Below, piece by piece: positions 35,301 through 43,095 of a stretch of 64,000 bases of DNA; within the stretch, counting starts at the first letter, position 1; every line of letters begins with the position of its first letter. The translations under genes were made by a program, and so were the position numbers. Origin of the DNA: Anisus vortex (lineage: Eukaryota; Mollusca; Gastropoda; Planorbidae). Under the pieces are notes generated by a model that was not told where the DNA came from, searched no databases, and saw nothing but the letters and a program-made list of their open reading frames with translations. The stretch spans positions 23,521,844-23,585,843 of the forward strand of contig OX421496.1 in assembly GCA_949126835.1 (NCBI GenBank). Reading direction: 5' to 3'.

Positions 35301-37989
35301 TAACCCCTATTCTAGCAACTAATCCTAACCCCTATACTAGCAACTAATCCTAACCCCTATACTAGCAACTAATCCTAACCTCTATACTAGCAACTAATCC
35401 TAACCCTTATACTAGCAACTAATCCTAACCCCTATACTAGAAACTAATCCTAACCCCTATACTAGCAACTAATCCTAACCCCTATACTAGCAACTAATCC
35501 TAACCCCTATTCTAGCAACTAATCCTAACCCCTATACTAGCAACTAATCCTAACCCCTATACTAGCAACTAATCCTAACCTCTATACTAGCAACTAATCC
35601 TAACCCCTATACTAGCAACTAATCCTAACCCCTATACTAGCAACTAATCCTAACCCCTATACTAGCAACTAATCCTAACCCCTATACTAGCAACTAACCC
35701 TAACCCTTACAACTTATACTAGAAACAAAAATTTATTTTTAAACAAGAGACTATTGCACACATGCAATCAAACACCCATGGGTTTATATTATATTAAACT
35801 TTGAGAAACTGTTTCAGAAAAAGACAACTACCTGGCAGGATTTTCTGGCTCCAATGAGCTGGACATTCCATTGAAAGGTAGTGATAGATCCAAACATTCC
35901 CCTTCCCTGACTGCACAGAACCACATGAAGGCTGGTGCAGGGAATCTTTCTTCTTCAAGAAGATGGAGGAGTGAGACTGAGGAAGCCAATACTGGAACAT
36001 CATCTTCCTCCAGGGTGAGGGGAAGAACAAGGTAATATTATAACTTTATTTCTGTTGTTGTCAAATGTGGATAATACTTTCTATACCTCGTACATATATT
36101 TCTTTAGTGGATTTTAGGCCCTTGGGCCCAGGCACATATATTTTTCCTTATCTATGATAACAAAGGTTTGTTTTTTAAGCACAAAGAAAAGTAAATGATT
36201 ATTTAAATGAAATTGTTCTTTCACTTGGCCAGTTACTGAGTTCTGTGTGTAGACCTGCAGTCAAATACATGGCCTAGGCTCGTGGGAAATACCGTCTGGG
36301 ACTCTTGGGGAAATAATAGCCACTATCTGTGCAATTATTGTGATTAATTAGGTGGGGATGGCATTGGAAGGGTTAAATTATATCATTTAGGATTGCGGCG
36401 GACAATGTGGCTTAGAAAAGAAAATGTGGCTTAAAAAAGACAATGTAGCTTATCTTGAGAAAGTGGGCAGGGAAGACAACTATATCGTAGAAAAGGAATG
36501 ACTATAAAAAGACAGCCAACAGAAGGGCCGATAATTTACATGTCAACTGATAATGTATTGACAATGCAGAGTAAGTGATGACCAAGATAAAAATAAGGAG
36601 CAAGCTGTTGTGGACAAGGGCCATATTTTACTGGATGTCAACTAATATTGACAATGTAGTCTTTTGATGTAGGTGACGTGGATATCAAAAGAATAGACAA
36701 ATTGGAAACGACAGGGATCATTGACAGCATATGCAACCTTGAATAATGTGTGGTACTCAGATTAGAAAATATGGACATATAAATTTATTATAAGTATGTA
36801 TAAAGAAAAATGAAAAATGACTTCCATTGGCTGTTTTTTTATAGTCATGGTATATGTATCATGTAGTTCATTTCCCCCCTTTTCTTTCTCAAAACATGCT
36901 ACATTGCCTCGTCCAACGGTACTAGTATTTTGTCCGCCACTGGGATATTTATTTAATTTCAATTTACACATGGGGCACTGAGGCCGTGCGGAAGCGCGTT
37001 TGACTGGCACACCGATGGTCCCGGGTTCGAATCCTGGTGCAGGCTAGGATTTTTTCCCGGGTCTGGAGGGTGTCCCGGAGTCTACCCAGCTCTGATGGGT
37101 ACCTGACCTTAGTTGGGGTAAAGAAAAGGCGACTATGCATAGTGCTGGCCACACAATCACCTAGTATGCCGTGACCACGGAAACTGGTGAACACTGCTTT
37201 ACCTGCCTATGGATCAATTTGGTCCCCCGGGATACTTACTACTTTTCTATTTACACAGTGCACTTAATGAAGAAACCATCAATTTTTCTCTTTTCTTTGA
37301 TTGTGCTGTACAGTAAAGAAGAAAAACTGTCCAGTGAATCCAACCATACCTCCAACATTAAAAGAAGAAGTTTGTCTGAATCAAGTGTAAACAAATCCAT
37401 CCTGTTAGAACAACAACAAGAGCAATATTTTCCTGAGGGCTTAATCTCTCCATCTTCTTCACAAGCCAAAGTGGCCAAGCTGGAAGTAAAGTCCCCGAAA
37501 CTAGTCAGCATCCAATCTCAGGTCTTCTTCAATCCTTCCTCCGCTTCAGTGCAAAGACCTGAATCTAACTCAAACCTCAATGTCCCGAAAACTGGGAGGG
37601 TGAGCCCGCTTCTGTCGCTTGTTGCGGGCAAACAAACAAGTCCACAGAAGTCCAGGTCCACAGAAAATATTTCCAGTTACACCAAAGTGAAGTCACCTGG
37701 ACCATTCTCTTTTTCTCTGACTGCCCCAAAATCAAACTTTGGTCTTTTCAAGTTTCTGAATTACAATGAAGAGAAGTTGAGCAAAAGGTTGTCAGAGGAA
37801 ATGCCAGATTTTAGTGTGTTTGAAAGGGTGACCACTCCAACAGATGAACTGACAAAAGGGTTTTGTTTCAGCAAGACAGATGAAATAAATTCCTCATTAA
37901 AAAGGGAAAAGACTGAAATATTGAGCAGAAGGTTAGATACATTTGGAGCCATGCAAGACATGGATAGTTCTAAAAATATTCATGGTTAA
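11841..37989 (+). CDS. CTTNBP2: Cortactin-binding protein 2 orthologue, 23 coding exons, predicted 1833 aa
   Basis: Exons: 11841-11927, 12117-12218, 13109-13348, 15462-15569, 17209-17331, 17943-19175, 21760-21901, 25738-26439, 26970-27069, 27226-27376, 28394-28576, 28995-29112, 30476-30748, 31134-31229, 32089-32165, 32316-32402, 32534-32633, 32773-32922, 33208-33280, 33375-33671, 33979-34148, 35818-36031, 37314-37989. All introns are GT-AG and frame is kept throughout; the stop is TAA at 37987. Domain order matches vertebrate CTTNBP2 (about 1660 aa): N-terminal CortBP2 coiled coil (residues 30-290), proline/serine-rich linker, ankyrin repeats (about 870-1090), and an AAA-like module (about 1100-1540). 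Known roles in vertebrates are at the cortical cytoskeleton and dendritic spines, binding cortactin and striatin/PP2A (STRIPAK). The start at 11841 is the first in-frame ATG of exon 1. An acceptor-like CAACAG at 11816 leaves open an upstream untranslated exon. Confidence 0.9.
13668..15360 (+). mobile_element. 5'-truncated LINE (jockey/CR1-type) with open reverse transcriptase frame, in CTTNBP2 intron 3
   Basis: One open frame runs from about 13670 to the TAG at 15281-15283. It contains the reverse transcriptase blocks in order: SGPDEIPARLLK, PLFKKGDKSDPGNYRPVSLT, HQHGFRKNRSCETQL, ILLDFSKAFDKVHH (catalytic D), GVPQGTVLGPLLFLIYINDL and FADDCIIYR (catalytic DD), followed by a thumb region. The first ATG at 13937 is internal to the domain, so the usable frame is the truncated end of a longer polyprotein; the endonuclease domain is missing. 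The 3' tail is an (AAGAT)n pentamer repeat at about 15345-15364. No frameshift or stop is seen, which suggests a young insertion. It lies in the same orientation as the host gene. Confidence 0.85.
16354..16640 (+). mobile_element. Helitron-like 5'-end fragment in CTTNBP2 intron 5
   Basis: It begins A/TCACATATAATAATTACTGTGAGTTTG, with TC directly after A as at Helitron 5' ends. The following sequence (AAAAGTTAAATGTATAAATTGAAAACG) is shared with 41314-41760 and, in reverse, with the 5' ends of the elements ending at 55300 and 62894. The 3' end of this copy was not found; similarity fades by about 16640. Confidence 0.6.
17430..17900 (+). mobile_element. tRNA-like-module element, copy B, abutting CTTNBP2 exon 6
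   Basis: Same order of parts as copies at 10684-11580 and 59553-60050: AAAGACACAAGACCTTATTGTCTCA, A box TAGCATAGTGG (17551-17561), B box GGTTCAATTCC (17594-17604), T-rich stretch, and a 3' GGCAACGCCGGGG hairpin remnant. It ends only about 40 bp before the exon-6 acceptor at 17942, so it supplies sequence close to the branch-point zone. Confidence 0.7.
17943..19175 (+). CDS. CTTNBP2: CTTNBP2 exon 6: end of coiled coil and proline-rich cortactin-binding linker
   Basis: Residues 221-631, one large 1233-bp exon. The first ~75 residues finish the coiled coil. The rest is low-complexity S/P/G-rich and probably disordered. At 18849-18875 the residues PPPIPPNKP (about 523-531), preceded by RGI, match the vertebrate RGNPPPIPPKKP segment, the proline-rich region associated with binding the cortactin SH3 domain. 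The exon is GC-richer than its surroundings. The donor at 19175 is CTCAG/GTTTGT, a weak match. Without splicing the frame continues six codons to TGA at 19194-19196, giving a possible 637-aa short form. Confidence 0.9.
19176..21390 (+). other. CTTNBP2: Intron 6 / candidate alternative 3' end of a short CTTNBP2 transcript
   Basis: If the weak donor at 19175 is not used, exon 6 reads on to TGA at 19194-19196, followed by AT-rich sequence without further coding signal. An AATAAA lies at 21384-21389. Vertebrates also make a short CTTNBP2 form of about this length that stops before the ankyrin repeats, so a functional parallel is plausible but unproven. The minisatellite at 20220-20830 would sit in this untranslated region. 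Confidence 0.45.
20220..20830. repeat. 40-bp minisatellite, about 15 copies
   Basis: Tandem units built on TACCATTTCAATTGGTATAG followed by ACTGATGATCTTTTTAGTAA, with small deletions (ACATGATC for ACTGATGATC). Located in CTTNBP2 intron 6. CAATTG in each unit is a short palindrome. Confidence 0.92.
21760..26439 (+). CDS. CTTNBP2: CTTNBP2 exons 7-8: variable linker leading into ankyrin repeats
   Basis: Exon 7 (21760-21901) and exon 8 (25738-26439) cover residues 632-912. The junction splits a glycine codon, GG/T. Exon 7 has a conserved-looking LEFLGPEMANLQNVLATMM segment. Exon 8 starts with about 190 residues of S/T/N-rich sequence, includes an SR-like SRSRSPTKTHSRSS stretch, and ends with the first ankyrin helix pair (ALGDVVALEKLL, then DNTTPLHRAAEHDQD). 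The assignment of the S/T-rich part rests on frame continuity and splice sites, not on similarity. Confidence 0.8.
22243..22380. repeat. 66-bp direct duplication
   Basis: Two nearly identical copies starting AAAACTCAATGATGT and ending CACTTGTAAAG, in CTTNBP2 intron 7. Confidence 0.9.
22851..23145. repeat. 36-bp minisatellite, about 8 copies
   Basis: Unit begins AGACTCTCTTCAGAGCCAGA and continues TTAACTAGGTTTAATA, in CTTNBP2 intron 7. Because the period is a multiple of three, a spurious open frame appears on the - strand. Confidence 0.93.
26565..26785 (+). mobile_element. Diverged tRNA-derived SINE, copy 1
   Basis: Shares the body of the SINEs at 36973-37240 and 51095-50860: GGCAGCACGCTAAG, CTGGGGTTGAATGTG as a decayed B box, CTACTCTGATGGGCAC, and GTGGCCACAGAAACTTGG. 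Located in CTTNBP2 intron 8. It is older than the other two copies, judging by mismatches. Confidence 0.65.
26970..29112 (+). CDS. CTTNBP2: CTTNBP2 exons 9-12: ankyrin repeats
   Basis: Residues 913-1096 from exons 26970-27069, 27226-27376, 28394-28576 and 28995-29112. Ankyrin signatures are clear: QLTPLHIAASKGY, VELLLSSGAKVN, QTPLHLATKGGHAECCQILL, LTCVHYAVQHNQPHILKSLL, DGWSIAHMAAYLPKPDCLIL. Together with the end of exon 8 this makes about six repeats, comparable with vertebrate CTTNBP2. The DGW-AHMAA repeat matches the vertebrate REGWTAAHIAA. Ankyrin arrays usually mediate protein binding; the partner of this array is not known to me. Confidence 0.92.
27470..27690 (-). mobile_element. LINE 3'-terminal fragment in CTTNBP2 intron 10
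   Basis: On the - strand, with frame breaks, the sequence reads LQGTNRGRKRRRQKKR then REWTEVKLCDAMRRAERLDE, the R-rich tail typical of one group of animal endonuclease/reverse-transcriptase elements. No upstream reverse transcriptase is present. Confidence 0.55.
29471..29715. repeat. 49-bp minisatellite, about 5 copies
   Basis: Units begin GTTTGAAGTTGGAAGAGAAA and end CCCATGAGTTTT; copies 2-5 are almost identical. Located in CTTNBP2 intron 12. Confidence 0.92.
30175..30275. mobile_element. Short remnant of the AACCGG-rich hAT-like family
   Basis: AAAACCGGTTTAAAATCG, AACCGAAAATCGGTTTT and a terminal-like TTAACATCC recall the ends of the elements at 4031-4866 and 56073-57040. Only about 100 bp remain, in CTTNBP2 intron 12. 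Confidence 0.45.
30476..31229 (+). CDS. CTTNBP2: CTTNBP2 exons 13-14: pre-AAA domain
   Basis: Residues 1097-1219. The region shared by CTTNBP2 and neuron navigator proteins ahead of the nucleotide-binding core is recognisable from the MGWRYLEDRLRTTLNDYL pattern and from ITIVVDG, against the vertebrate ITVLLSG. The exon-13 donor at 30748 (GAATTAG/GTAATTG) lies at the start of a minisatellite that repeats the same donor-containing sequence. I chose the first copy because it preserves the reading frame into exon 14 and is the most exon-proximal. Later copies are possible. Confidence 0.82.
30736..31000. repeat. 36/37-bp minisatellite spanning the CTTNBP2 exon-13 splice donor, about 7 copies
   Basis: Each unit contains CAGTATGAATTAGGTAATTG, that is, the exon-13 end and donor TTAG/GTAATTG. 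The first unit overlaps the last 13 coding bases. The unit length is 36 bp between the first two donors and 37 bp for some later units. All units except the last have the GTAATTG donor context; the seventh has GTAATTA. Confidence 0.93.
32089..33280 (+). CDS. CTTNBP2: CTTNBP2 exons 15-19: AAA-like core with intact Walker A and B
   Basis: Residues 1220-1381. Exon 16 reads KTVIFYGPAGSGKSYLAQRL: the Walker A P-loop GPAGSGKS is at 32346-32369 with the lysine at about residue 1262. Exon 18 has IVVVDNLEK, a Walker B pattern with D at about 1327 and E at about 1330 (GAT at 32829). Exon 19 ends YLIGTMNKS, with N at about 1379 in the sensor-1 position. This module resembles neuron navigator AAA domains. 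In vertebrate CTTNBP2, as I recall it, the P-loop is degenerate (GPEGSLQD). ATP binding is therefore plausible here by sequence, though not shown. Confidence 0.9.
33375..34148 (+). CDS. CTTNBP2: CTTNBP2 exons 20-21: AAA lid region
   Basis: Residues 1382-1537. Strong match to the vertebrate protein: FRWVQFRLDTEPLRGLLARH against [20 protein letters not shown], then DDPVLRAVEWIICVWHRLN against CDPVCKIVDWALSVWRQLN, and WMKNFWNKKIAPCVRE against WMSKLWNGVIAPRVQE. Exon 20 is noticeably GC-richer than neighbouring exons. Exon 21 is followed at about 40 bp by a 1.5-kb minisatellite in intron 21. Confidence 0.92.
34190..35725. repeat. 25-bp minisatellite, about 60 copies, with TAACCC motifs and higher-order structure
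   Basis: Units read ACTAGCAACTAATCCTAACC plus CCTAT. The 5' part (to about 34500) alternates two unit types in a 50-bp dimer (AGAGACTAACTCTAACCC / AGCAACTAATCATAACCC). The central part is a run of monomers. Marker variants GCGACT, CCACT, AAACT and TCTAG recur at fixed spacings of 325 and 200 bp. Located in CTTNBP2 intron 21. Confidence 0.95.
35818..37989 (+). CDS. CTTNBP2: CTTNBP2 exons 22-23: S/K-rich C-terminal tail and stop
   Basis: Residues 1538-1833. Both exons (35818-36031 and 37314-37989) encode polar, S/T/K/R-rich, probably disordered sequence without a domain I recognise. The vertebrate tail is likewise S/K-rich and poorly conserved. The open frame of exon 23 extends upstream into a SINE, so I place its start at 37314, after CTGTACAG; this joins the exon-22 phase to give AG/T. 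The final codon is GGT and the stop is TAA. Confidence 0.8.
36973..37240 (+). mobile_element. tRNA-derived SINE, copy 2, just upstream of CTTNBP2 exon 23
   Basis: Begins GGCACTGAGGCCGTGCGG, has the B box GGTTCGAATCC at 37024-37034, then a SINE body with GTGTCCCGGAGTCTACCCAG, CTCTGATGGGTACCTGACC, GCCACACAATCACCTAGTAT and CACGGAAACTGGTGAA. The same body is at 51095-50860 on the other strand. Confidence 0.82.
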
Positions 37990-39520
37990 ACAAATATTTT
38001 TGTTCTAAAATTTTATTGTTAACAAAAAGAAAGTCTAAAATAGAAATCATTGAAATTTTATAAATTTGACCACAGATGTTTGGTGGCAATATAATGTTAA
38101 AAAAACAAAAAATCCACATTATTATATTGCATTTTGAACAAGTTGAGCGAACAAACAAAAGAAAAACATTATGATTGTGTCTAATTATAAATCAATGTAA
38201 AACTTGCGTCTTTATTTTCTACTAAGAGTTTTCTAAGCATGCTTTTTTGTGTAAGTGATATTTAAAAAAAACAACAAGTAAACAATATCAATAAGAATTC
38301 AATCACAGAAATCTGAACACCTTTAGTAAAACATGTCATAAATAACAATGTTGAAAATAACAGTACTATTTATACAATATTACTTTGCATCAAATCATTT
38401 AAATCATGAAAACTATGTCCCTTTTATTTTTCTCCAAAGTCTGCTCAGTCATTTCCGTGAATGTTAAACATGAGTTAATGTGAATAAACACTTTGCCAAA
38501 TGAGCTTAAAGAGCAATATCTTTGAATTTAAGATGATCTTTAAATGTGAATAATAATTGTTTTTAATAAAAATGTGATATTTGCAAGTGTAAGAAATTAT
38601 GACAAATTACAAATGTATAAAAGCTTGAGGCCATTTGACCTCTTTGATATATATTTATAGCCAAACAAATTGTTGTACAATTGATGATATTAGAGGAATT
38701 ATTTAATGAACAAATAAATTAAACCATGAGTAGAATTGAAGTCAATTATTTATGTACCAATAATGACAATTATTTGCTCTTGTATTTTTATTTATTCTCA
38801 AAGAACAAAAGTTTGTGTAGATAGATGTATACAGTTTCTAAGAATGTTTGTTTTACTGGTTGTAAGAATTTCCCTTACTTGGGATTGACTGTTTAAATTA
38901 CAAATTTCATTATGGGATGTGATGAAAAAGAAAATTCAGTCTGACCAAAGATTGTACAATATGTCATTGTAGCCTGTAATATAATAATACTATATGTATA
39001 TTAGCCTAGTGAGTATATACAGTATTGCATGCCTTCAATTGATGAACATATCATCACATTACACAGTTTAATGTGTGGCCTAAATGTACAATGTATTCAG
39101 TTTGCTGTTCAATAGAGAGTTAACACTTTACATTGTGAAAACATTTTTTTATTTCAAGTGTTTGTAAAGATGTTTTTTTTAAATTGTTTCCTTTTAGTTT
39201 CATTCTTAGAATTCAATGAAATGAATTTTTACTTTCTATTGGTTGTATTTTAAATAGTGATTAGTTGATCAGTCAAATACATTCATGGTTCAGGTTCTAT
39301 GTTATTGGTAATGTATTACCTTTTTTTGCCAACTTTTCAACTAATATTCTTACTGTGATTTTTTTTTCTCTTTGTCATCATTTTTTGTTGTATAATGTTT
39401 GTATGCAAGGGAAATGCTGAAGTGGCTTTACCATTTTGTCTATATTTATGAAATCTTGCTAAGAAGATATTATAGCCCCAACAGTTTAGAATAGATATGT
39501 TATGCTTTATAAGGACAAGA

Positions 39521-39526
39521 AATAAA
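39521..39526 (+). terminator. CTTNBP2: Candidate CTTNBP2 polyadenylation signal AATAAA
   Basis: AATAAA followed by a T/G-richer stretch, about 1.5 kb after the stop codon. The AT-rich interval 37990-39520 has no other coding signal and would be the 3' untranslated region. Other AATAAA words exist in this AT-rich DNA, so the site is a best guess. Confidence 0.4.
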
Positions 39527-39744
39527 CTTGTTTTATAAAATCACTTAGTTTGCAGACGATTATATTTTTAAAAAGCCTTTTTTTTTTCATATTTGAATGT
39601 ATTCTCAACTACTAGTATAAGAATTTGTGTTCTTGAGTTCTTGTTACTTATTTTGTGAGTCATCAGTATAAATAAGCTTAGAAACCAAACCTATAAGTAT
39701 ACTTATGTTCTCTAATATACATTAAATTTCTATTTTATTCCCCC

Positions 39745-40190
39745 TTTAGTCTTCTGGACTGTTAGCCCACCTTGAAGACATGCACATCATACTTCCTTTA
39801 CAATTTTCTGCCCTTTTCAAGATTTCACCCAGTCATTTATGGTCCATAATGTCCATTCTGACATGTTATCATCCTATCATCTCTTTCTCTGTCTCCTTCC
39901 TTTTCTCCCTCGCTATGTAATATCCTGCAAGTCAATGTGTTCTTGTCACATGTATTCACCATTCCAGTTTGCAATATTTAAAACTTCCAGGCTAGATGGT
40001 CTGACAAATTGTGTCTCATATTGCTTTGTTGGAGATGTTTCTGTAGTAGGTGTAGCTAACATGTCTGAAGCATCCCATCTGCTTAGCCAGAATCCTCCTA
40101 AGTTCTGCTTTAACTCATTAACAACCTTGATACTGATGACAATATTTCATTTATTAATACTGCAGTCTTCCAAGTACGGTACTCTGTAAG
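39745..40190 (-). mobile_element. Decayed LINE 3'-terminal fragment
   Basis: On the - strand, broken frames read GRRQRKR, DDNMSEWT and LRRILAKQMGCFRHVS, resembling the R-rich C-terminal end of animal endonuclease/reverse-transcriptase elements. It lies just downstream of CTTNBP2. The + strand open frame at 39839-40189 is then a shadow of this fragment. Confidence 0.45.
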
Positions 40191-41230
40191 CACAAATCTT
40201 CCCAAACTATTCAGACAGGTTCACTCTCTTACTCCTACAAACACTTTAGAAAAATATGTGAATGCTGCACATTGCACATGTTTTAAATCGTATTGTTTAC
40301 ACTGGGGCCTGTAGGTTGGTTAAGGCTCTGGCCTATGGGCTGTCATTTGGGAATCACTGGTTTAACACTTCCAATTCCAACTCAGGCAGATTACTCATCA
40401 ACTGTATATGTCATTTATATTTTTTTTTTTGCAAGTAGTTTTATTTTACCAACAAATGTGTACACATCATTTGTTAGCTCTAAAAAAACACATTTGTAAA
40501 CAATATTAAATTTATCTACTAAACATACACAAATGCATTTGTACACAAATATTGTGAGTTATATACAAACACATTTTTATACAACTGTGACAGCTATATA
40601 CAAACACATTTTGTACACACATTTTGTGAGTTTATTACAAACATTTTTCCGAACAGCATTTGTCACCTATCGGTATAAACTAATGTATTGGTACACAAAC
40701 TTTATGAACACATTAAAAAAAATGAATTAGGCTAAAAATGTTAACAAAGTCCAATTACTTAAATGAATTGAATTCAAAAACTTGTAGTAGAATCATTCAA
40801 CTTAGTTTGCAATAGAGACTGTATGACATAAAGTTTAAAATAAAAAAAAAAGAGAAATTAACTAAAACCTAAACTAAGACTTATTCTTTGAATAATTTAT
40901 GTTGAAATGTTTTTGTTTTGTTTTTTATTTGAAAACTTTTTGTGACACAGACTTACACGAGTAAGTTTTGAACAAAATTGAGAAATAAACATCACAAACT
41001 TAATTATTTTTTGGCTTTTGTTCTTTTTAGCTTGGATTAGCTTTAATAGTTACATTAATTACATATTTTGCACAGAGTAAACTGTAATTCATATGGGATT
41101 CAGTTTTGAAATTTTATAATTTTAAATTTAAAATATAAATTGGCTAAAATTTTGAAAGCCAAATAGAACATAAAAAGGAAATTGAAACTTATATATGTTG
41201 GTTTACTGCTTTAGGAAGATGGGGAATACC
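40191..41230. other. Intergenic, no gene recognised
   Basis: AT-rich. About 40515-40650 contains irregular, non-tandem repetitions of ACAAACACATTTT and ACACAAAT-like words. Nothing else is identifiable. Confidence 0.4.
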
Positions 41231-41960
41231 CCACTGATCTATAAAAAGAATGGATAGGGCATGGAAGTACAATTTTTGAAGAAATTTCCGACATTTTGTT
41301 TCCACTGCACTGATCAATATATATATATTTACCGTGAGTTTGTTTAATTATTTAGATGTTTGTTTCTGCTCTATATTCTCTTTAGCCGTTTGACTAATCG
41401 GGTTAAAAGTTAAATGTATAAATCGGAAACGTCCTCCAAAAAACAGTTTTATTTTTTCAACAATATTGCTTAATTCGTTAATTTATTTGTTAAAATAAAC
41501 TTATACCTATTACTAATCACCGTATGTTAAGGTTATACAATGCTCACAGTTTCCAAATGATGTTCATTTGAAATGCGTTCAAATTTTGTGTGTTTCGGGA
41601 CCGGGTTTTCCCGTACTGCGAAATATTGCTGTCTACTTTTTCTATAATTAACTTTTTTTATCTTTTGGTATTTGTTTTCTTTTGATCGTATTATTGTTAG
41701 TTTTATATTATTAATTAGAAGTGGGAAGTTTGACAGCAACAATTCATATGCATATTGTGTAAAATGGCAGCAACATAGATTCTGTTCCGATCTATTTATA
41801 GATCAGTGGCACAGTAAGTTTTAGACACAATTTTGTTTATATCGGTATATGCAGTGGACATTTTCAGTTTTTCCTTTCTTCTATAGATCATTGCTTTTCT
41901 TCACTTTGCTCAAACCAGTTTATTAAGAAGGCGCAATCCATTCTTTTTATAGATCAGTGG
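41231..41960. mobile_element. 730-bp inverted-repeat element carrying a Helitron-like fragment
   Basis: Left end CCACTGATCTATAAAAAG with AATGGAT, and right end (reverse complement) CCACTGATCTATAAAAAG with AATGGAT, are nearly perfect inverted repeats of about 25 bp. GAATACC flanks both ends (41224-41230 and 41961-41967). Superfamily unassigned. The Helitron-like end at 41314 lies inside. Confidence 0.75.
41314..41760 (+). mobile_element. Helitron-like 5'-end fragment nested in the 730-bp element
   Basis: Starts A/TCAATATATATATATTTACC with TC after A, then GTGAGTTTGTTTAATTATTT and CGTTTGACTAATCGGGTTAA, shared with 16354-16640 and with the 5' ends of the - strand elements at 55300 and 62894. 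The 3' limit is approximate. Confidence 0.6.
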
Positions 41961-42012
41961 GAATACCCACCCACTCACATTTTGTTCTTATTTCCACGCT
42001 AGTATATACCAG

Positions 42013-42180
42013 CAGGGGCGAAGCCACAGGGGGGGCTAAGCCCCCCCCTGGAATTAAACAAAATAATTTTTTTTCAATAGATTTTTTTTAAAATAAGTAC
42101 TAAATTTGCTAAAAATTTGGTAAATGTTTATCACGCGAAAGTTCAGCCCCCCCTGGAAAAAATTTCTGGCTTCGCCCCTG
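42013..42180. mobile_element. 168-bp hAT MITE with perfect 8-bp duplication
   Basis: Terminal inverted repeats CAGGGGCGAAGCCACAGG and (reverse complement) CAGGGGCGAAGCCAGAAA, flanked by TATACCAG on both sides (42005-42012 and 42181-42188). There is a C-run/G-run pair inside and no coding capacity. Confidence 0.9.
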
Positions 42181-42403
42181 TATACCAGTATATGTACAAT
42201 TTAATAAAGCCAAGAATAAATGACTGTACATTGATTATGAATAAAACTCTTCTTCAATTTGGTTTTAATTTTACACTCAATTTGTTAGTTTAGGCATTTC
42301 TGAGATTGGTTTACTTTCTACTTTTTTGGGCTACATTTGAGGTGCATGAAAATTATTTTAATTTTAGAATATAGTACTGCTATTTCTATATCATTCTTTG
42401 AAA

Positions 42404-43095
42404 ACGTCCATAACCTAGGATCAGTATGTTTATAACCTAGGATCAGTATGTTTATATTACATGCACTATAACCTAGGATCAGTATGTTTATAACCTAGGA
42501 TCAGTATGTTTATAACCTAGGATCAGTATGTTTATATTACATGCACTATAACCTAGGATCAGTATGTTTATAACCTAGGAACAGTATGTTTACATTACAT
42601 GCACTATAACCTAGGATCAGTATGTTTATAACCTAGGATCAGTATGTTTATAACCTAGGATCAGTATGTTTATAACCTAGGATCAGTATGTTTACATTAC
42701 ATGCACTATAACCTAGGATCAGTATGTTTATAACCTAGGATCAGTATGTTTATAACCTAGGATCAGTATGTTTATAACCTAGGATCAGTATGTTTACATT
42801 ACATGCACTATAACCTAGGATCAGTATGTTTATAACCTAGGATCAGTATGTTTATAACCTAGGATCAGTATGTTTATAACCTAGGATCAGTATGTTTATA
42901 ACCTAGGATCAGTATGTTTACATTACATGCACTATAACCTAGGATCAGTATGTTTATAACCTAGGATCAGTATGTTTATAACCTAGGATCAGTATGTTTA
43001 TAACCTAGGATCAATATGTTTATAACCTAGAATCAGTATGTTTACATTACATGCACTATAACCTAGGATCAGTATGTTTACATTACATGCACTTA
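42404..43095. repeat. 22-bp minisatellite with periodic 14-bp spacer, about 28 copies
   Basis: Unit TATAACCTAGGATCAGTATG plus TT. Every second to sixth unit is followed by an extra ACATTACATGCAC-like spacer, giving an irregular higher-order pattern. CCTAGG in each unit is palindromic. Intergenic, between CTTNBP2 and CCNH. Confidence 0.94.

Noticed and set aside
34190..35725. Interstitial telomere or chromosome fusion point
   Set aside because: The period is 25 bp with only one TAACCC-like word per unit, not a 6-bp telomeric array.
37171..37313. Upstream extension of CTTNBP2 exon 23
   Set aside because: The open frame continues into SINE-derived sequence; a good acceptor at 37313 joins the exon-22 phase.
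39839..40189. 116-codon + strand open frame as a membrane protein gene
   Set aside because: The reverse strand resembles a LINE tail, and hydrophobicity alone in AT-rich antisense DNA is not evidence.
34190..43095. CRISPR-like array (regular short repeats)
   Set aside because: Units are contiguous without unique spacers, in an intron-bearing eukaryotic locus.
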